NCBI GenBank assembly: GCA_002319875.1 | Contig: DCFS01000160.1 | Span: forward strand, 3,190 to 13,211 | Length of the DNA: 10,022 nt | Direction of reading: 5' to 3' | From: Treponema sp. UBA1798 | Lineage (GTDB): Bacteria; Spirochaetota; Spirochaetia; Treponematales; Treponemataceae | Shown: piece after piece, positions 1 through 6,792 of the stretch | How positions within the stretch are numbered: position 1 is the stretch's first letter | Layout: each line of letters begins with the position of its first letter | Notes under the pieces: model-generated | What the model was told of the DNA's origin: nothing | The model's database searches: none | The model's input: only the letters and a program-made list of their open reading frames with translations | Position numbers and translations under genes: made by a program

Positions 1-1100
1 GCTATCATCAGAGTGTATGAAATATTATCAGGTGTAACAGACCGCGCAAGATCGAATGCGCGGCGGGATTCATCGTAGTCACCGGCATGCCAGGCGAGCA
101 TTCCCAGAGATTCGTATGCAAAATAGTATTTCGGATTTGTCTCAATAACTTTTTTGTAATCCTGCAGCGCCTGATCAAGCTTATTCAGTTCATCATATAA
201 ACCGGCACGGTATGCATATGCAAGAAAATACGACGGATCCAGGGTAATAGCCTTTGTCCAGGCTGCCTCCGCATCATCAAATTTGCCGCATCTTCTCGAA
301 TATGTTCCCAAATCAAGATAATAGTTATAATTATCTGCATCATACTTTATAGCCTGCGTTACATAATCCAGTGCCTGCTTATAATTTTCATCTTCCGCAG
401 CAAGTTTCCCCATATAAGCCAGCGCAAATGCATTGTGACTGTTTTTCGCAAGGATTTTCTCAAATGCGGTTTTAGCATCATCAAGCTGTCCCAGATAATA
501 GGATGCCTGCCCGGCACCAGACAGACCTTCTTCATTCTCAGGGGCGCGGGCAAGGCTCCTCTGATAGTATATAAGAGCATTCCTGTACCCATGCTTCATC
601 ATTTCATCCTGGGCAAGGACAATATTCGCTTCGGAATTATATGGATCAATTTCAAGGATTTTTTTTATATAAACACTCTGTCCCGTACTGTCACCGAGAG
701 CTTTTGCAATCATTGCATTTAACTCAAGCACGTCGATATTACGTTCATTACCGGCCAGCAGGGAATTCCCCAGAGCAGCCGCTTCTTTTACCCTGCCGGC
801 AGATACAAGAAGAGATGCTTTAAGTATCTCCAGGTTTTTATCATTCTTTAACGAATCAGGCATAGTATCAAACAATGCAAGCGCATCTCCAGGCGTACCG
901 TCTGCAAGCGTCTTTTCAAGGTTACGGGCAAATTCGATATTTGCAGGCACCTCTGACGATTGCACTTCGTGCGCTGCCGGCAGATTACCGGTTTCCGCAC
1001 TGCTTGCTGCCTGTGCAGCAGCTTCATGCGTTGTTGTACAGGCAGCAAGAAAATTCATAACAACTACACATACAGCCAGTGAATTAAAATATTTTTTCAT
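1..1100 (-). CDS. TPR-repeat lipoprotein, C-terminus cut by the left window edge
   Basis: An uninterrupted frame runs from ATG at 1100 to the left edge (366 codons, no stop), so the C-terminus is missing. The N-terminus is a lipoprotein signal: MKKYF, a hydrophobic stretch, then the lipobox L18-A-A-C21, predicting cleavage before Cys21, lipidation and envelope location. Residues 22-55 are an Ala/Ser/Glu-rich low-complexity linker. From about residue 150, at least six tetratricopeptide repeats follow with exact 34-residue spacing: the loop-proline slot falls at 153, 187, 221 (Ser), 255 (Ala), 289, 323 and 357. Typical TPR positions are visible, for example YYLGQLDDAKTAFEKIL and YRAGLYDELNKLDQALQDY. 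TPR arrays are protein-binding scaffolds, so a role in envelope assembly or protein docking is likely, but the partner is unknown. The start is supported by an AAGGG Shine-Dalgarno 8 nt upstream. It is divergent from the membrane protein that starts at 1161. Confidence 0.9.
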   Translation of the reverse strand, partial: MKKYFNSLAVCVVVMNFLAACTTTHEAAAQAASSAETGNLPAAHEVQSSEVPANIEFARNLEKTLADGTPGDALALFDTMPDSLKNDKNLEILKASLLVSAGRVKEAAALGNSLLAGNERNIDVLELNAMIAKALGDSTGQSVYIKKILEIDPYNSEANIVLAQDEMMKHGYRNALIYYQRSLARAPENEEGLSGAGQASYYLGQLDDAKTAFEKILAKNSHNAFALAYMGKLAAEDENYKQALDYVTQAIKYDADNYNYYLDLGTYSRRCGKFDDAEAAWTKAITLDPSYFLAYAYRAGLYDELNKLDQALQDYKKVIETNPKYYFAYESLGMLAWHAGDYDESRRAFDLARSVTPDNISYTLMI

Positions 1101-1160
1101 TCATACATCCCTTATTATACAAGAACCAACTTTAAGTACCCGAGCCACTTTCTAAAGCAG
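1101..1160. promoter_or_regulatory. Divergent intergenic region between TPR lipoprotein and membrane protein
   Basis: This 60-bp gap must serve both divergent genes unless their promoters lie inside the flanking coding regions. The AT-rich core at 1111-1120 reads as TATAAT on the minus strand (1119 to 1114) and as TTATAC on the plus strand. No convincing -35 box accompanies either. If the minus-strand TATAAT were used, transcription would begin about 7 nt before the ATG and lose the Shine-Dalgarno, so its use by the lipoprotein gene is doubtful. The plus-strand reading would leave a leader of roughly 35 nt. I see no hairpin of note. Confidence 0.3.
1109..1113 (-). promoter_or_regulatory. Shine-Dalgarno AAGGG of the TPR lipoprotein
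   Basis: On the minus strand AAGGG lies 8 nt before ATG 1100. Two other ATGs in this leader (at 1108 and 1104, minus strand) are out of frame with the lipoprotein, so the Shine-Dalgarno and the signal peptide together fix the start at 1100. Confidence 0.6.
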
Positions 1161-2942
1161 TTGAAATTCCTGGCCGCTTCAAGTAAACTGCTAACAATGT
1201 ACCTTCATCCTGTAAAAAAAATACTGGGACTTACAGTCCTTTATTCAGTTATTATTGTCGGCATTTTTCTGCTTCAATTTAGAAACGAGTCCGTTTTTTC
1301 AAAAAGTATCGGCATGCTCCATTACGCACTGGCTAAAACCGGAAGCGACGGACAGCCGGCATCTCTTAAAAACAAACTGCAGATTTCTTTCCGCGGACTG
1401 GAATTTACAGCAGATGACAAATCACCCGTCATCATAACCCGTTCCCTGTCCAATTCAGAAGAACACATTACACTGATTTCATATAATGAGGCAACCCCCC
1501 AGTCCTGCTCATTTAATTTTTCAGAAGGTGTTTCTATTATTTGTACCGTAAACGGTACCGGTAGCAACCCGGGACTTTCCCTGCTGGCAAAAATGCCGGA
1601 ATCTGTAAAATCCGTTTCCATTCCTTATAAAATTTCCGGAAGCAGCTCTTTAACCGGTACCGATATGTCATCAGCTGCCATTGAAACGAAAGGTGAAAAG
1701 TTCGAACTGCATGCAGGTTCCATAACAAAGGGCAGAATAGTGCTGACCAGTCAAAGCCCGGCGCTGTCCTATGTTTCCGTCATGGAAAAAGCTGCATCTT
1801 CACCAGATGCCATATCTTCATTCGCACTGGCAAATGAGGCCGTATACAGTGAAACTGTCAGAAAATTCAAAGCATCTGTTATCAGTGCTTTTAACAACGC
1901 ACTGCAGGACAACAAACTTCTTACCGAACAGAGTGTTACAGCATATGTAGCCACGATGGCAGAAAACGGGCAGTACAATCAGGCACTGGATACGGTTCCT
2001 GATTCCTTTAAGAAAAGCCAGAAAAGGACATATCTTTCTGCGCCGTACTTTGGCGCCCTCACAAAAACAAATGCCAGCCTTCAGATGCAGATGGAAAATT
2101 ACCGGAGCATGATGAGCCACGCGCTCGAAATTAAATCATGCGATATCTTTACGGTGGATGACATTGCAACTTACCTGTGTCAGAGCGGTCCTTCTGCAGA
2201 CATCCGGTCACTTCTGCAAATGCCCTCATCTCTCCCGGAAACTGCCATATCGCTTTCCCAGATGGCCGGTATTCTGCATACGTACACAGCGCTGACATCG
2301 TTAAATCAGGAACTTGCTGTTGTTCTGGAACCCGTTATAAAAAGATGTACAACAAAAATACTTTCAGCTGTTTCCATTGCAAATAAAGAAATAACACTTT
2401 CTGAAAACGGCACGCCCCTCTCACCCGTTCAGGCAGTTGAAGCAGGAGACGCCCTTATACAATACGGCCTGGCGGTAAAAGAACAGAAACTGGTAAGTTA
2501 CGGTTATTTTATTGTCAATTCATATCTTTCGGATACATCCTCAATGGACATCTACGCTCTTGCAGAAATCTATCCGGCACTTGTCCACAACAATACGTAT
2601 TATCCGCATTTTGCAATCCTCAAACAGGATGGGACCTCATCCGTCTGGGCCTGGACCTGTGCCAGTTCTCTCTCCTGCGTTAAAGATGCGGATGGAGTCA
2701 TCTCCCTTGCCATCGACTTTCCACAGGGGTTGACACACTATCTGTTCATTACCGGTATAAAACCGTTCAGCAGAATCCAGATCTACGGTATGGATTTCCG
2801 GACCGACCCCAGATTCGAAACATACAATTCGTCAGGTTATGTATATCTGTCCGACATACAGACACTTCTGCTGAAATCCAGACAAAAATCAGAAGAGGAA
2901 ACGATCAGAATATTTCCGGCAACCGATTATACAGTACAATAA
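1161..2942 (+). CDS. Single-pass membrane-anchored protein of unknown function
   Basis: I do not recognise this 593-residue protein. The longest frame starts at TTG 1161, and an in-frame ATG at 1197 (residue 13, MYLHPVKK) is an alternative. Neither has a clear Shine-Dalgarno, so the start is uncertain. Lys19-Lys20 precede one hydrophobic segment at about 21-40 (ILGLTVLYSVIIVGIFLLQF), predicting a short cytoplasmic N-terminus and a large periplasmic or extracytoplasmic body. Residues about 70-205 are rich in Ser/Thr and alternating hydrophobics, suggesting beta structure. Residues about 215-480 look mainly helical, with a TPR-like helix pair near 262-300. Residues about 485-590 again look beta-rich, with WAWTC, YGMDFRTDP and YNSSGYVY. 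There is no lipobox and no catalytic motif that I know. It diverges from the TPR lipoprotein, which suggests but does not prove a common envelope role. Its last 16 bp overlap the oppositely oriented downstream gene. Confidence 0.85.
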   Translation: MKFLAASSKLLTMYLHPVKKILGLTVLYSVIIVGIFLLQFRNESVFSKSIGMLHYALAKTGSDGQPASLKNKLQISFRGLEFTADDKSPVIITRSLSNSEEHITLISYNEATPQSCSFNFSEGVSIICTVNGTGSNPGLSLLAKMPESVKSVSIPYKISGSSSLTGTDMSSAAIETKGEKFELHAGSITKGRIVLTSQSPALSYVSVMEKAASSPDAISSFALANEAVYSETVRKFKASVISAFNNALQDNKLLTEQSVTAYVATMAENGQYNQALDTVPDSFKKSQKRTYLSAPYFGALTKTNASLQMQMENYRSMMSHALEIKSCDIFTVDDIATYLCQSGPSADIRSLLQMPSSLPETAISLSQMAGILHTYTALTSLNQELAVVLEPVIKRCTTKILSAVSIANKEITLSENGTPLSPVQAVEAGDALIQYGLAVKEQKLVSYGYFIVNSYLSDTSSMDIYALAEIYPALVHNNTYYPHFAILKQDGTSSVWAWTCASSLSCVKDADGVISLAIDFPQGLTHYLFITGIKPFSRIQIYGMDFRTDPRFETYNSSGYVYLSDIQTLLLKSRQKSEEETIRIFPATDYTVQ

Positions 2943-5287
2943 ATCTCCGCATAAGTTTCCATCAGCTGATCCAGTTCAACGTCTGAATCGGCAACAAGGG
3001 AGCATGCAAAATAAAGCGCGACGGCTGACTCTGTAGAAAGCTGTCCCATCGGTACGGCACCTTCGCGCCAGACACGCATCCCTGTAATGTACTGCGAAAG
3101 ATTAAGGCTGCTTTCCTGCTGCGAAGTACAATAAAAACGGATATCAGAATTATGGCCATGATGAAACAAAGGCTTAAGAGAATAATCACTTGTACGCATA
3201 TTAACCGTACCGGTGTCATATAATTCAAGAAAAACCGTATGAATTCCTTCCCCTTCCTGAAGCAGTCTTTTATAAACATCACTCCTGAATCCGGGATACA
3301 TACGAAGCGTAACCATTTTTCCGGCTGCTTCCTGAAGAATTTCCGCCATAACTTCCGTATCAGGATCCTGTATTGTTGCAAACTGTACTGAAACGGGACC
3401 ACTCTCGGTAAAAACAGTCTTTGCCATATTCAGATTCCGGAAACCGTCACGGGCAGGCTTTATAAACCGCAAATTCAATGGGGAATAAACGGAACCACCA
3501 AATGAAACATACACACCGCCCTTCTTTTCACAGGCAAGTCTTACCGCTGCAGAAAGGTTTTGTTTTGGTTCCTCGGATTCTGAAGACAACGCAGAAGAGG
3601 CGGTCAGAACAATCGGAACTTCTGCATCGGAGAAAAGCCAGAATAAAAGTGCCGAAGTATATGCAAGCGTATCCGTTCCGTGAGTTATTACAATACCGTT
3701 TGCCGTACCCGCCGCAATACGTACTGCAATTTCATGAATAAGGGCTGCCCAATCGGCAGGTTCCAGTTCTTCACTCAGAAATTGACCGACTGATATTATC
3801 TGGACTGGAATATCGGGGTCTGTTTCCGCAAGCATCTCTTTAAGACAGCGGGGATCTCCGCTTGAGATTGAGCCATCCTGATGCCTTACGGCCGTCATGA
3901 CCCCTCCCATATTCAGAACATAAATAATACTGATCTTCAATTCCCGCTTTATCAGCGCCTTTACCTGTTGAGGAACAGCCATGCCACCTGTTTTCTTCAT
4001 GACAAGGCCTGTCAGAAATTCAAGCGGCGGCATTTCTCCGGATTTCAGCCGGACGCATAATTCCGGATTTTCCGAAATTACTTTTTTTATATAAGGAAGC
4101 AGAATATTTTCGTCAGCAAGCTGAACGATTCCCTTTTTTTTAAGAAGAACATCGGGGGATTCACCTGTTTCTGCGACAGACTGCATAAGCTGTTTCGCTA
4201 TGCCGCTGTGAATCTGATGCGAGGTCAGTTTTTTTATGATTTCCGCAAATTTTTCAGGTGTCAGCCGGGTTTCGGCGAGTGTAGTATTCTGTACTTTCAG
4301 GAGTTTCACCAGTTCCGATGCCATCCAGTGCGCAGCGTCCAGCGGAGCGGCTCCTTCAGCTACCGCTTTTTCGAAATAGTCCGCCCTTCCTTTTTCATCA
4401 CACAGGAACTCTGCGCGGAGTCTTGAAACACCGTAGTCATTCCTGAATCTGGAGCGGCGCTGCTGCGGAAGTTCCGTCTTTTCCTCACAGGCAGCCGATA
4501 TAAACTGCTTTACATCTATTTCAGCGGAAGGTACAAGCGGCTCGAAACGACGCAGTTCACTATTCCTTGAATGAAAGATTTCCGTCCGCGACTGTTTTTC
4601 ATCCCAGATACGGCTTTCCCCGGCAATTGCGCCGCCGGAAGAAAGGATATTTTCCTGGCGGGAAAGTTCATAATTTACCGCTTTACGTACAAAATTAAAA
4701 GAATTCAAATTCCGCAGTTTTACATAATAGCAGGGCAGTTCCGGATATTTTGAAAGCGCTACAAACGCATTACTGCGTATGCCGCCTTCAGCGGCTTCAC
4801 GGTTTACCAGATCAAGATATTGTGTCAGCCGGCGCAATTCATCAAGAAAAAGTTCTGCCTCTTCCCCAAGTTCAAATGAAGGTGTTGTCTTCAGGCGGAT
4901 ACTGGGACTGCCTGCCCAGGTAAAATCCATGCGGGACTGCCCGTCTGCATGCGTAAGATGTCCGGAATCCTCTTCTATACGGACTTCCTCAATATGAATC
5001 GTCTTAGGCCTGCTGTGAAACATGATATCAAGACTGCCGCCTTCGGCAACTTTTACCGAAAAACCACTGATCTTCTTTCCTTCCGGTGGTTCCGGAAGAT
5101 TGCCTGTTAAATGTTCAATCATGGCTGTATCGGGAACAGAACAGCCCAGGGCCCGGGTAAGTATAAAAACTTTCTGCATTACAGAGCTGTCAACAGAAAT
5201 ACGTGCATCTCCCTGATTTTTTTTAAACACTGAAACTACCGGCGAAAGTAAAATTCTGGTTTCAAGGTAAACAAAAGACTGATACAT
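2927..5287 (-). CDS. GatB/GatE-like and asparaginase (GatD-like) fusion protein, active sites divergent
   Basis: One 786-residue chain joins two parts usually found separately. Residues about 1-265 match the GatB/GatE catalytic core of tRNA-dependent amidotransferases: YLET (family GLEVH), VRIEEDSGHLTH (family HLEEDxGxxxH), RMDFTWAGSPS (family VDYNRAGVPL), LRNLNSFNFVRKAVNYE (family KNLNSF) and SRIWDE (family TRLWDE). Residues about 275-450 match the helical and YqeY-like tail: YGVSRLRAEFL, ADYFE, SGIAKQLM, EFLTGLVMKKTGGMAVPQQV. Residues 451-786 are an asparaginase I/GatD-like domain with ITHGTDT at 534-540, RDGFRNLN at 613-620 and VPMGQLSTESA near the end. In archaeal GatDE, GatD releases ammonia from an amide donor and GatE amidates Glu-tRNA(Gln). 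Oddities: the GatB zinc cysteines are absent, the His of GLEVH is Arg11, and the nucleophile motif TGGT reads MGGV (460-463). The chain may be regulatory or have new chemistry. Start ATG 5287 has a good Shine-Dalgarno. Confidence 0.85.
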   Translation of the reverse strand: MYQSFVYLETRILLSPVVSVFKKNQGDARISVDSSVMQKVFILTRALGCSVPDTAMIEHLTGNLPEPPEGKKISGFSVKVAEGGSLDIMFHSRPKTIHIEEVRIEEDSGHLTHADGQSRMDFTWAGSPSIRLKTTPSFELGEEAELFLDELRRLTQYLDLVNREAAEGGIRSNAFVALSKYPELPCYYVKLRNLNSFNFVRKAVNYELSRQENILSSGGAIAGESRIWDEKQSRTEIFHSRNSELRRFEPLVPSAEIDVKQFISAACEEKTELPQQRRSRFRNDYGVSRLRAEFLCDEKGRADYFEKAVAEGAAPLDAAHWMASELVKLLKVQNTTLAETRLTPEKFAEIIKKLTSHQIHSGIAKQLMQSVAETGESPDVLLKKKGIVQLADENILLPYIKKVISENPELCVRLKSGEMPPLEFLTGLVMKKTGGMAVPQQVKALIKRELKISIIYVLNMGGVMTAVRHQDGSISSGDPRCLKEMLAETDPDIPVQIISVGQFLSEELEPADWAALIHEIAVRIAAGTANGIVITHGTDTLAYTSALLFWLFSDAEVPIVLTASSALSSESEEPKQNLSAAVRLACEKKGGVYVSFGGSVYSPLNLRFIKPARDGFRNLNMAKTVFTESGPVSVQFATIQDPDTEVMAEILQEAAGKMVTLRMYPGFRSDVYKRLLQEGEGIHTVFLELYDTGTVNMRTSDYSLKPLFHHGHNSDIRFYCTSQQESSLNLSQYITGMRVWREGAVPMGQLSTESAVALYFACSLVADSDVELDQLMETYAEIYCTV

Positions 5288-5293
5288 GCATTT

Positions 5294-5298
5294 CTCCC
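5294..5298 (-). promoter_or_regulatory. Shine-Dalgarno GGGAG of the GatB-asparaginase gene
   Basis: GGGAG on the minus strand lies 6 nt upstream of ATG 5287, close to ideal. An overlapping ATG 4 nt upstream of the start is out of frame, so this site decides the start. Confidence 0.7.
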
Positions 5299-5313
5299 AA
5301 CAAATTCTGTAAA

Positions 5314-5319
5314 AGTATA
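5314..5319 (-). promoter_or_regulatory. Putative -10 box (TATACT) for the GatB-asparaginase gene
   Basis: TATACT reads on the minus strand 26 nt upstream of the start codon, giving a predicted leader of about 20 nt that includes the GGGAG site. No good -35 hexamer is seen at 16-18 nt. The same hexamer occurs on the opposite strand at 5341-5346, facing the other way. Confidence 0.45.
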
Positions 5320-5337
5320 CCGCTTTTTTTTATTTTA

Positions 5338-5346
5338 TGATATACT
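5338..5346 (+). promoter_or_regulatory. Putative extended -10 promoter (TGATATACT) for the glycoside hydrolase-ppx-ppk operon
   Basis: TG-A-TATACT is a good extended -10 element of the TGnTATAAT type, which can work without a strong -35; the -35 position here is poor. The predicted transcription start lies about 6 nt before ATG 5359, so the first gene would have almost no leader, in line with the lack of a Shine-Dalgarno in front of it. Confidence 0.45.
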
Positions 5347-5358
5347 ATTAAAAGCACT

Positions 5359-6789
5359 ATGAATAAAAGAGACTTCCCCAAAATCCACTTCTATGATCAG
5401 GATTTTGTAGACATTTATGATAAAACCTGGTCCTGGCTTGCAAATTACTGGATCGATCCGAAAACAGAACAGTTGTCTCCTGACGGATTTTTTATCTATC
5501 CCCAAAATAATTTATATATACTTGAACAATCTGAAGCTATTTTTTCTTCATTTTTTCTTGTATATTCCAACCGCAATTATCCGGCAAATCAGAATCTGGA
5601 TTATTTCTATAAAATGCAGGAAGAAAGCGGAGCCATCCGGTGGAAGTATGATGCGAAAACAGATACACCCGTCGTCAGCAGGGAAAATCCCGAAGGTATA
5701 GGTTTACCGCTGTTCGCATGGGCAGAATTCAACCTGTACCATAAATCCGCAAACAAGCGCCGCATACGTGAAGTAATGCCGGCACTGCAGAAGTATATCG
5801 ACTGGATTGATCATACATTCAAACAGCCGAACGGACTTTATGCAGTTCCTCCGGAAGCCGGAGGCATGTTTAACGCCCCGCGCGGGGAAGCTTTTTATCC
5901 TGTTGATTTTAACTCTGCAATGGCGATAAATGCGGCACATATGTCTGCCCTCGGTGATATTCTGAATGATAAAGACCTCAGTTTCCAGTACAAACGTATG
6001 TATTTTTCACTCAAGACCAGAATTAATTCGCTGATGTGGAACAATGAAACGGGATTTTACCATGACATTGATAAAGATGAAAAAAAACTGAATGTCAAAA
6101 CAATAGCCGGTTTCTGGCCCCTTCTGGCGGAACTGCCTAACGCAGACAAAGCTGCAACCCTTATTTCGCACCTCAGTAATCCTGCAACATTCGGAACCGA
6201 CCATCCGTTTCCAACACTTTCTGCAGACAGTTTTGATTTCAGGGAAACAGGAGAAGGATTTCACGGAAGTGTTTTTCCCCAGTTTAATTTTATGGTCATT
6301 AAGGGTCTTGAAAAATATCACCGGTACGATATCGCCCGTGAATGTGCAATACGGCACCTGTATTATATTCTCGAAGCACTGTTTCCCAATGATGCCCATG
6401 AAAAAGGAGACGTATGGGAAGCCTACCTGCCCTGTAAAGAAGGCAAAGCAGTCCAGGCAGGCAGCCAGGATTTCCCCCGCCCGCACTATCTGCCCACAAT
6501 AGGCCTTTCTACGATAGCTCTGATGATCGAAAATGTTATCGGCCTCTCAATCAGTCTGCCCCGGAAAACGGTCGACTGGATAATCCCGAATCTTGAAATA
6601 ATGGGAATAGAAAAATTGTCTCTTAAGCGCAATCTTATTACCATATTAAGCAACAAAAGTACCAGGGGCTGGGAAATACAGATGGAAAGTGAAAAACTGT
6701 ATTATTTCACTATCAATATTCTTGATCAGAAAAAAAAGACATTGCCCATACCTTCAGGCAAATGTTCTATGCTTATAGATAAATTATAA
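5359..6789 (+). CDS. (alpha/alpha)6-barrel glycoside hydrolase-like protein (trehalase / GH63 / MGH1-like), catalytic Asp apparently missing
   Basis: This 476-residue protein resembles the clan of trehalases (GH37), GH63 glucosidases such as YgjK and MGH1-type hydrolases, which cleave alpha-glycosidic bonds in an alpha/alpha barrel. Landmarks in order: GIGLPLFAWAEF (113-124, family QxPxxAWA), EAGGMFNAPRGE (166-177, family ESGxD region), YPVDFNSAMAINAAHM (180-195), ETGFYHDID (230-238), IAGFWPLLAELPNADKA (249-265), GFHGSVFPQFNFMVIKGLEKY (300-320, family WRGxVW), and VWEAYLP (352-358, family ENYxP with the catalytic base Glu, here E354). A likely beta-sandwich tail covers about 395-476. No signal peptide is present, so it is probably cytoplasmic. 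The catalytic acid Asp expected after ESG is replaced by Met170/Phe171, and the Arg of WRG by His302. Activity and substrate are therefore uncertain. It is the first gene of an apparent operon with ppx and ppk and lacks a clear Shine-Dalgarno. Confidence 0.8.
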   Translation: MNKRDFPKIHFYDQDFVDIYDKTWSWLANYWIDPKTEQLSPDGFFIYPQNNLYILEQSEAIFSSFFLVYSNRNYPANQNLDYFYKMQEESGAIRWKYDAKTDTPVVSRENPEGIGLPLFAWAEFNLYHKSANKRRIREVMPALQKYIDWIDHTFKQPNGLYAVPPEAGGMFNAPRGEAFYPVDFNSAMAINAAHMSALGDILNDKDLSFQYKRMYFSLKTRINSLMWNNETGFYHDIDKDEKKLNVKTIAGFWPLLAELPNADKAATLISHLSNPATFGTDHPFPTLSADSFDFRETGEGFHGSVFPQFNFMVIKGLEKYHRYDIARECAIRHLYYILEALFPNDAHEKGDVWEAYLPCKEGKAVQAGSQDFPRPHYLPTIGLSTIALMIENVIGLSISLPRKTVDWIIPNLEIMGIEKLSLKRNLITILSNKSTRGWEIQMESEKLYYFTINILDQKKKTLPIPSGKCSMLIDKL

Positions 6790-6792
6790 AGC

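Noticed and set aside
435..722. Plus-strand open frame opposite the TPR lipoprotein
   Set aside because: It lies wholly antisense to a well-supported TPR gene; the minus strand gives regular 34-residue repeats, while the plus-strand translation has no recognisable features or ribosome site.
1114..1119. Perfect TATAAT on the minus strand as the lipoprotein promoter
   Set aside because: It sits only about 14 nt before the start codon, so the transcript would begin after the Shine-Dalgarno, and no -35 box is seen; not called as a confident promoter.
1551..1663. Repeated CGGTACCG palindromes in the membrane protein gene
   Set aside because: Only two copies within codons for Gly-Thr-rich segments; CGGTAC is scattered through the window and shows no ordered spacing.
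2962..3402. Minus-strand 146-codon open frame in another frame of the GatB-asparaginase gene
   Set aside because: Same strand but out of frame with a continuous 786-codon reading that matches asparaginase motifs on both sides; no sign of a frameshift.
6007..6486. Minus-strand 159-codon open frame
   Set aside because: Antisense shadow of the glycoside hydrolase-like gene, with no family motif or start signal.
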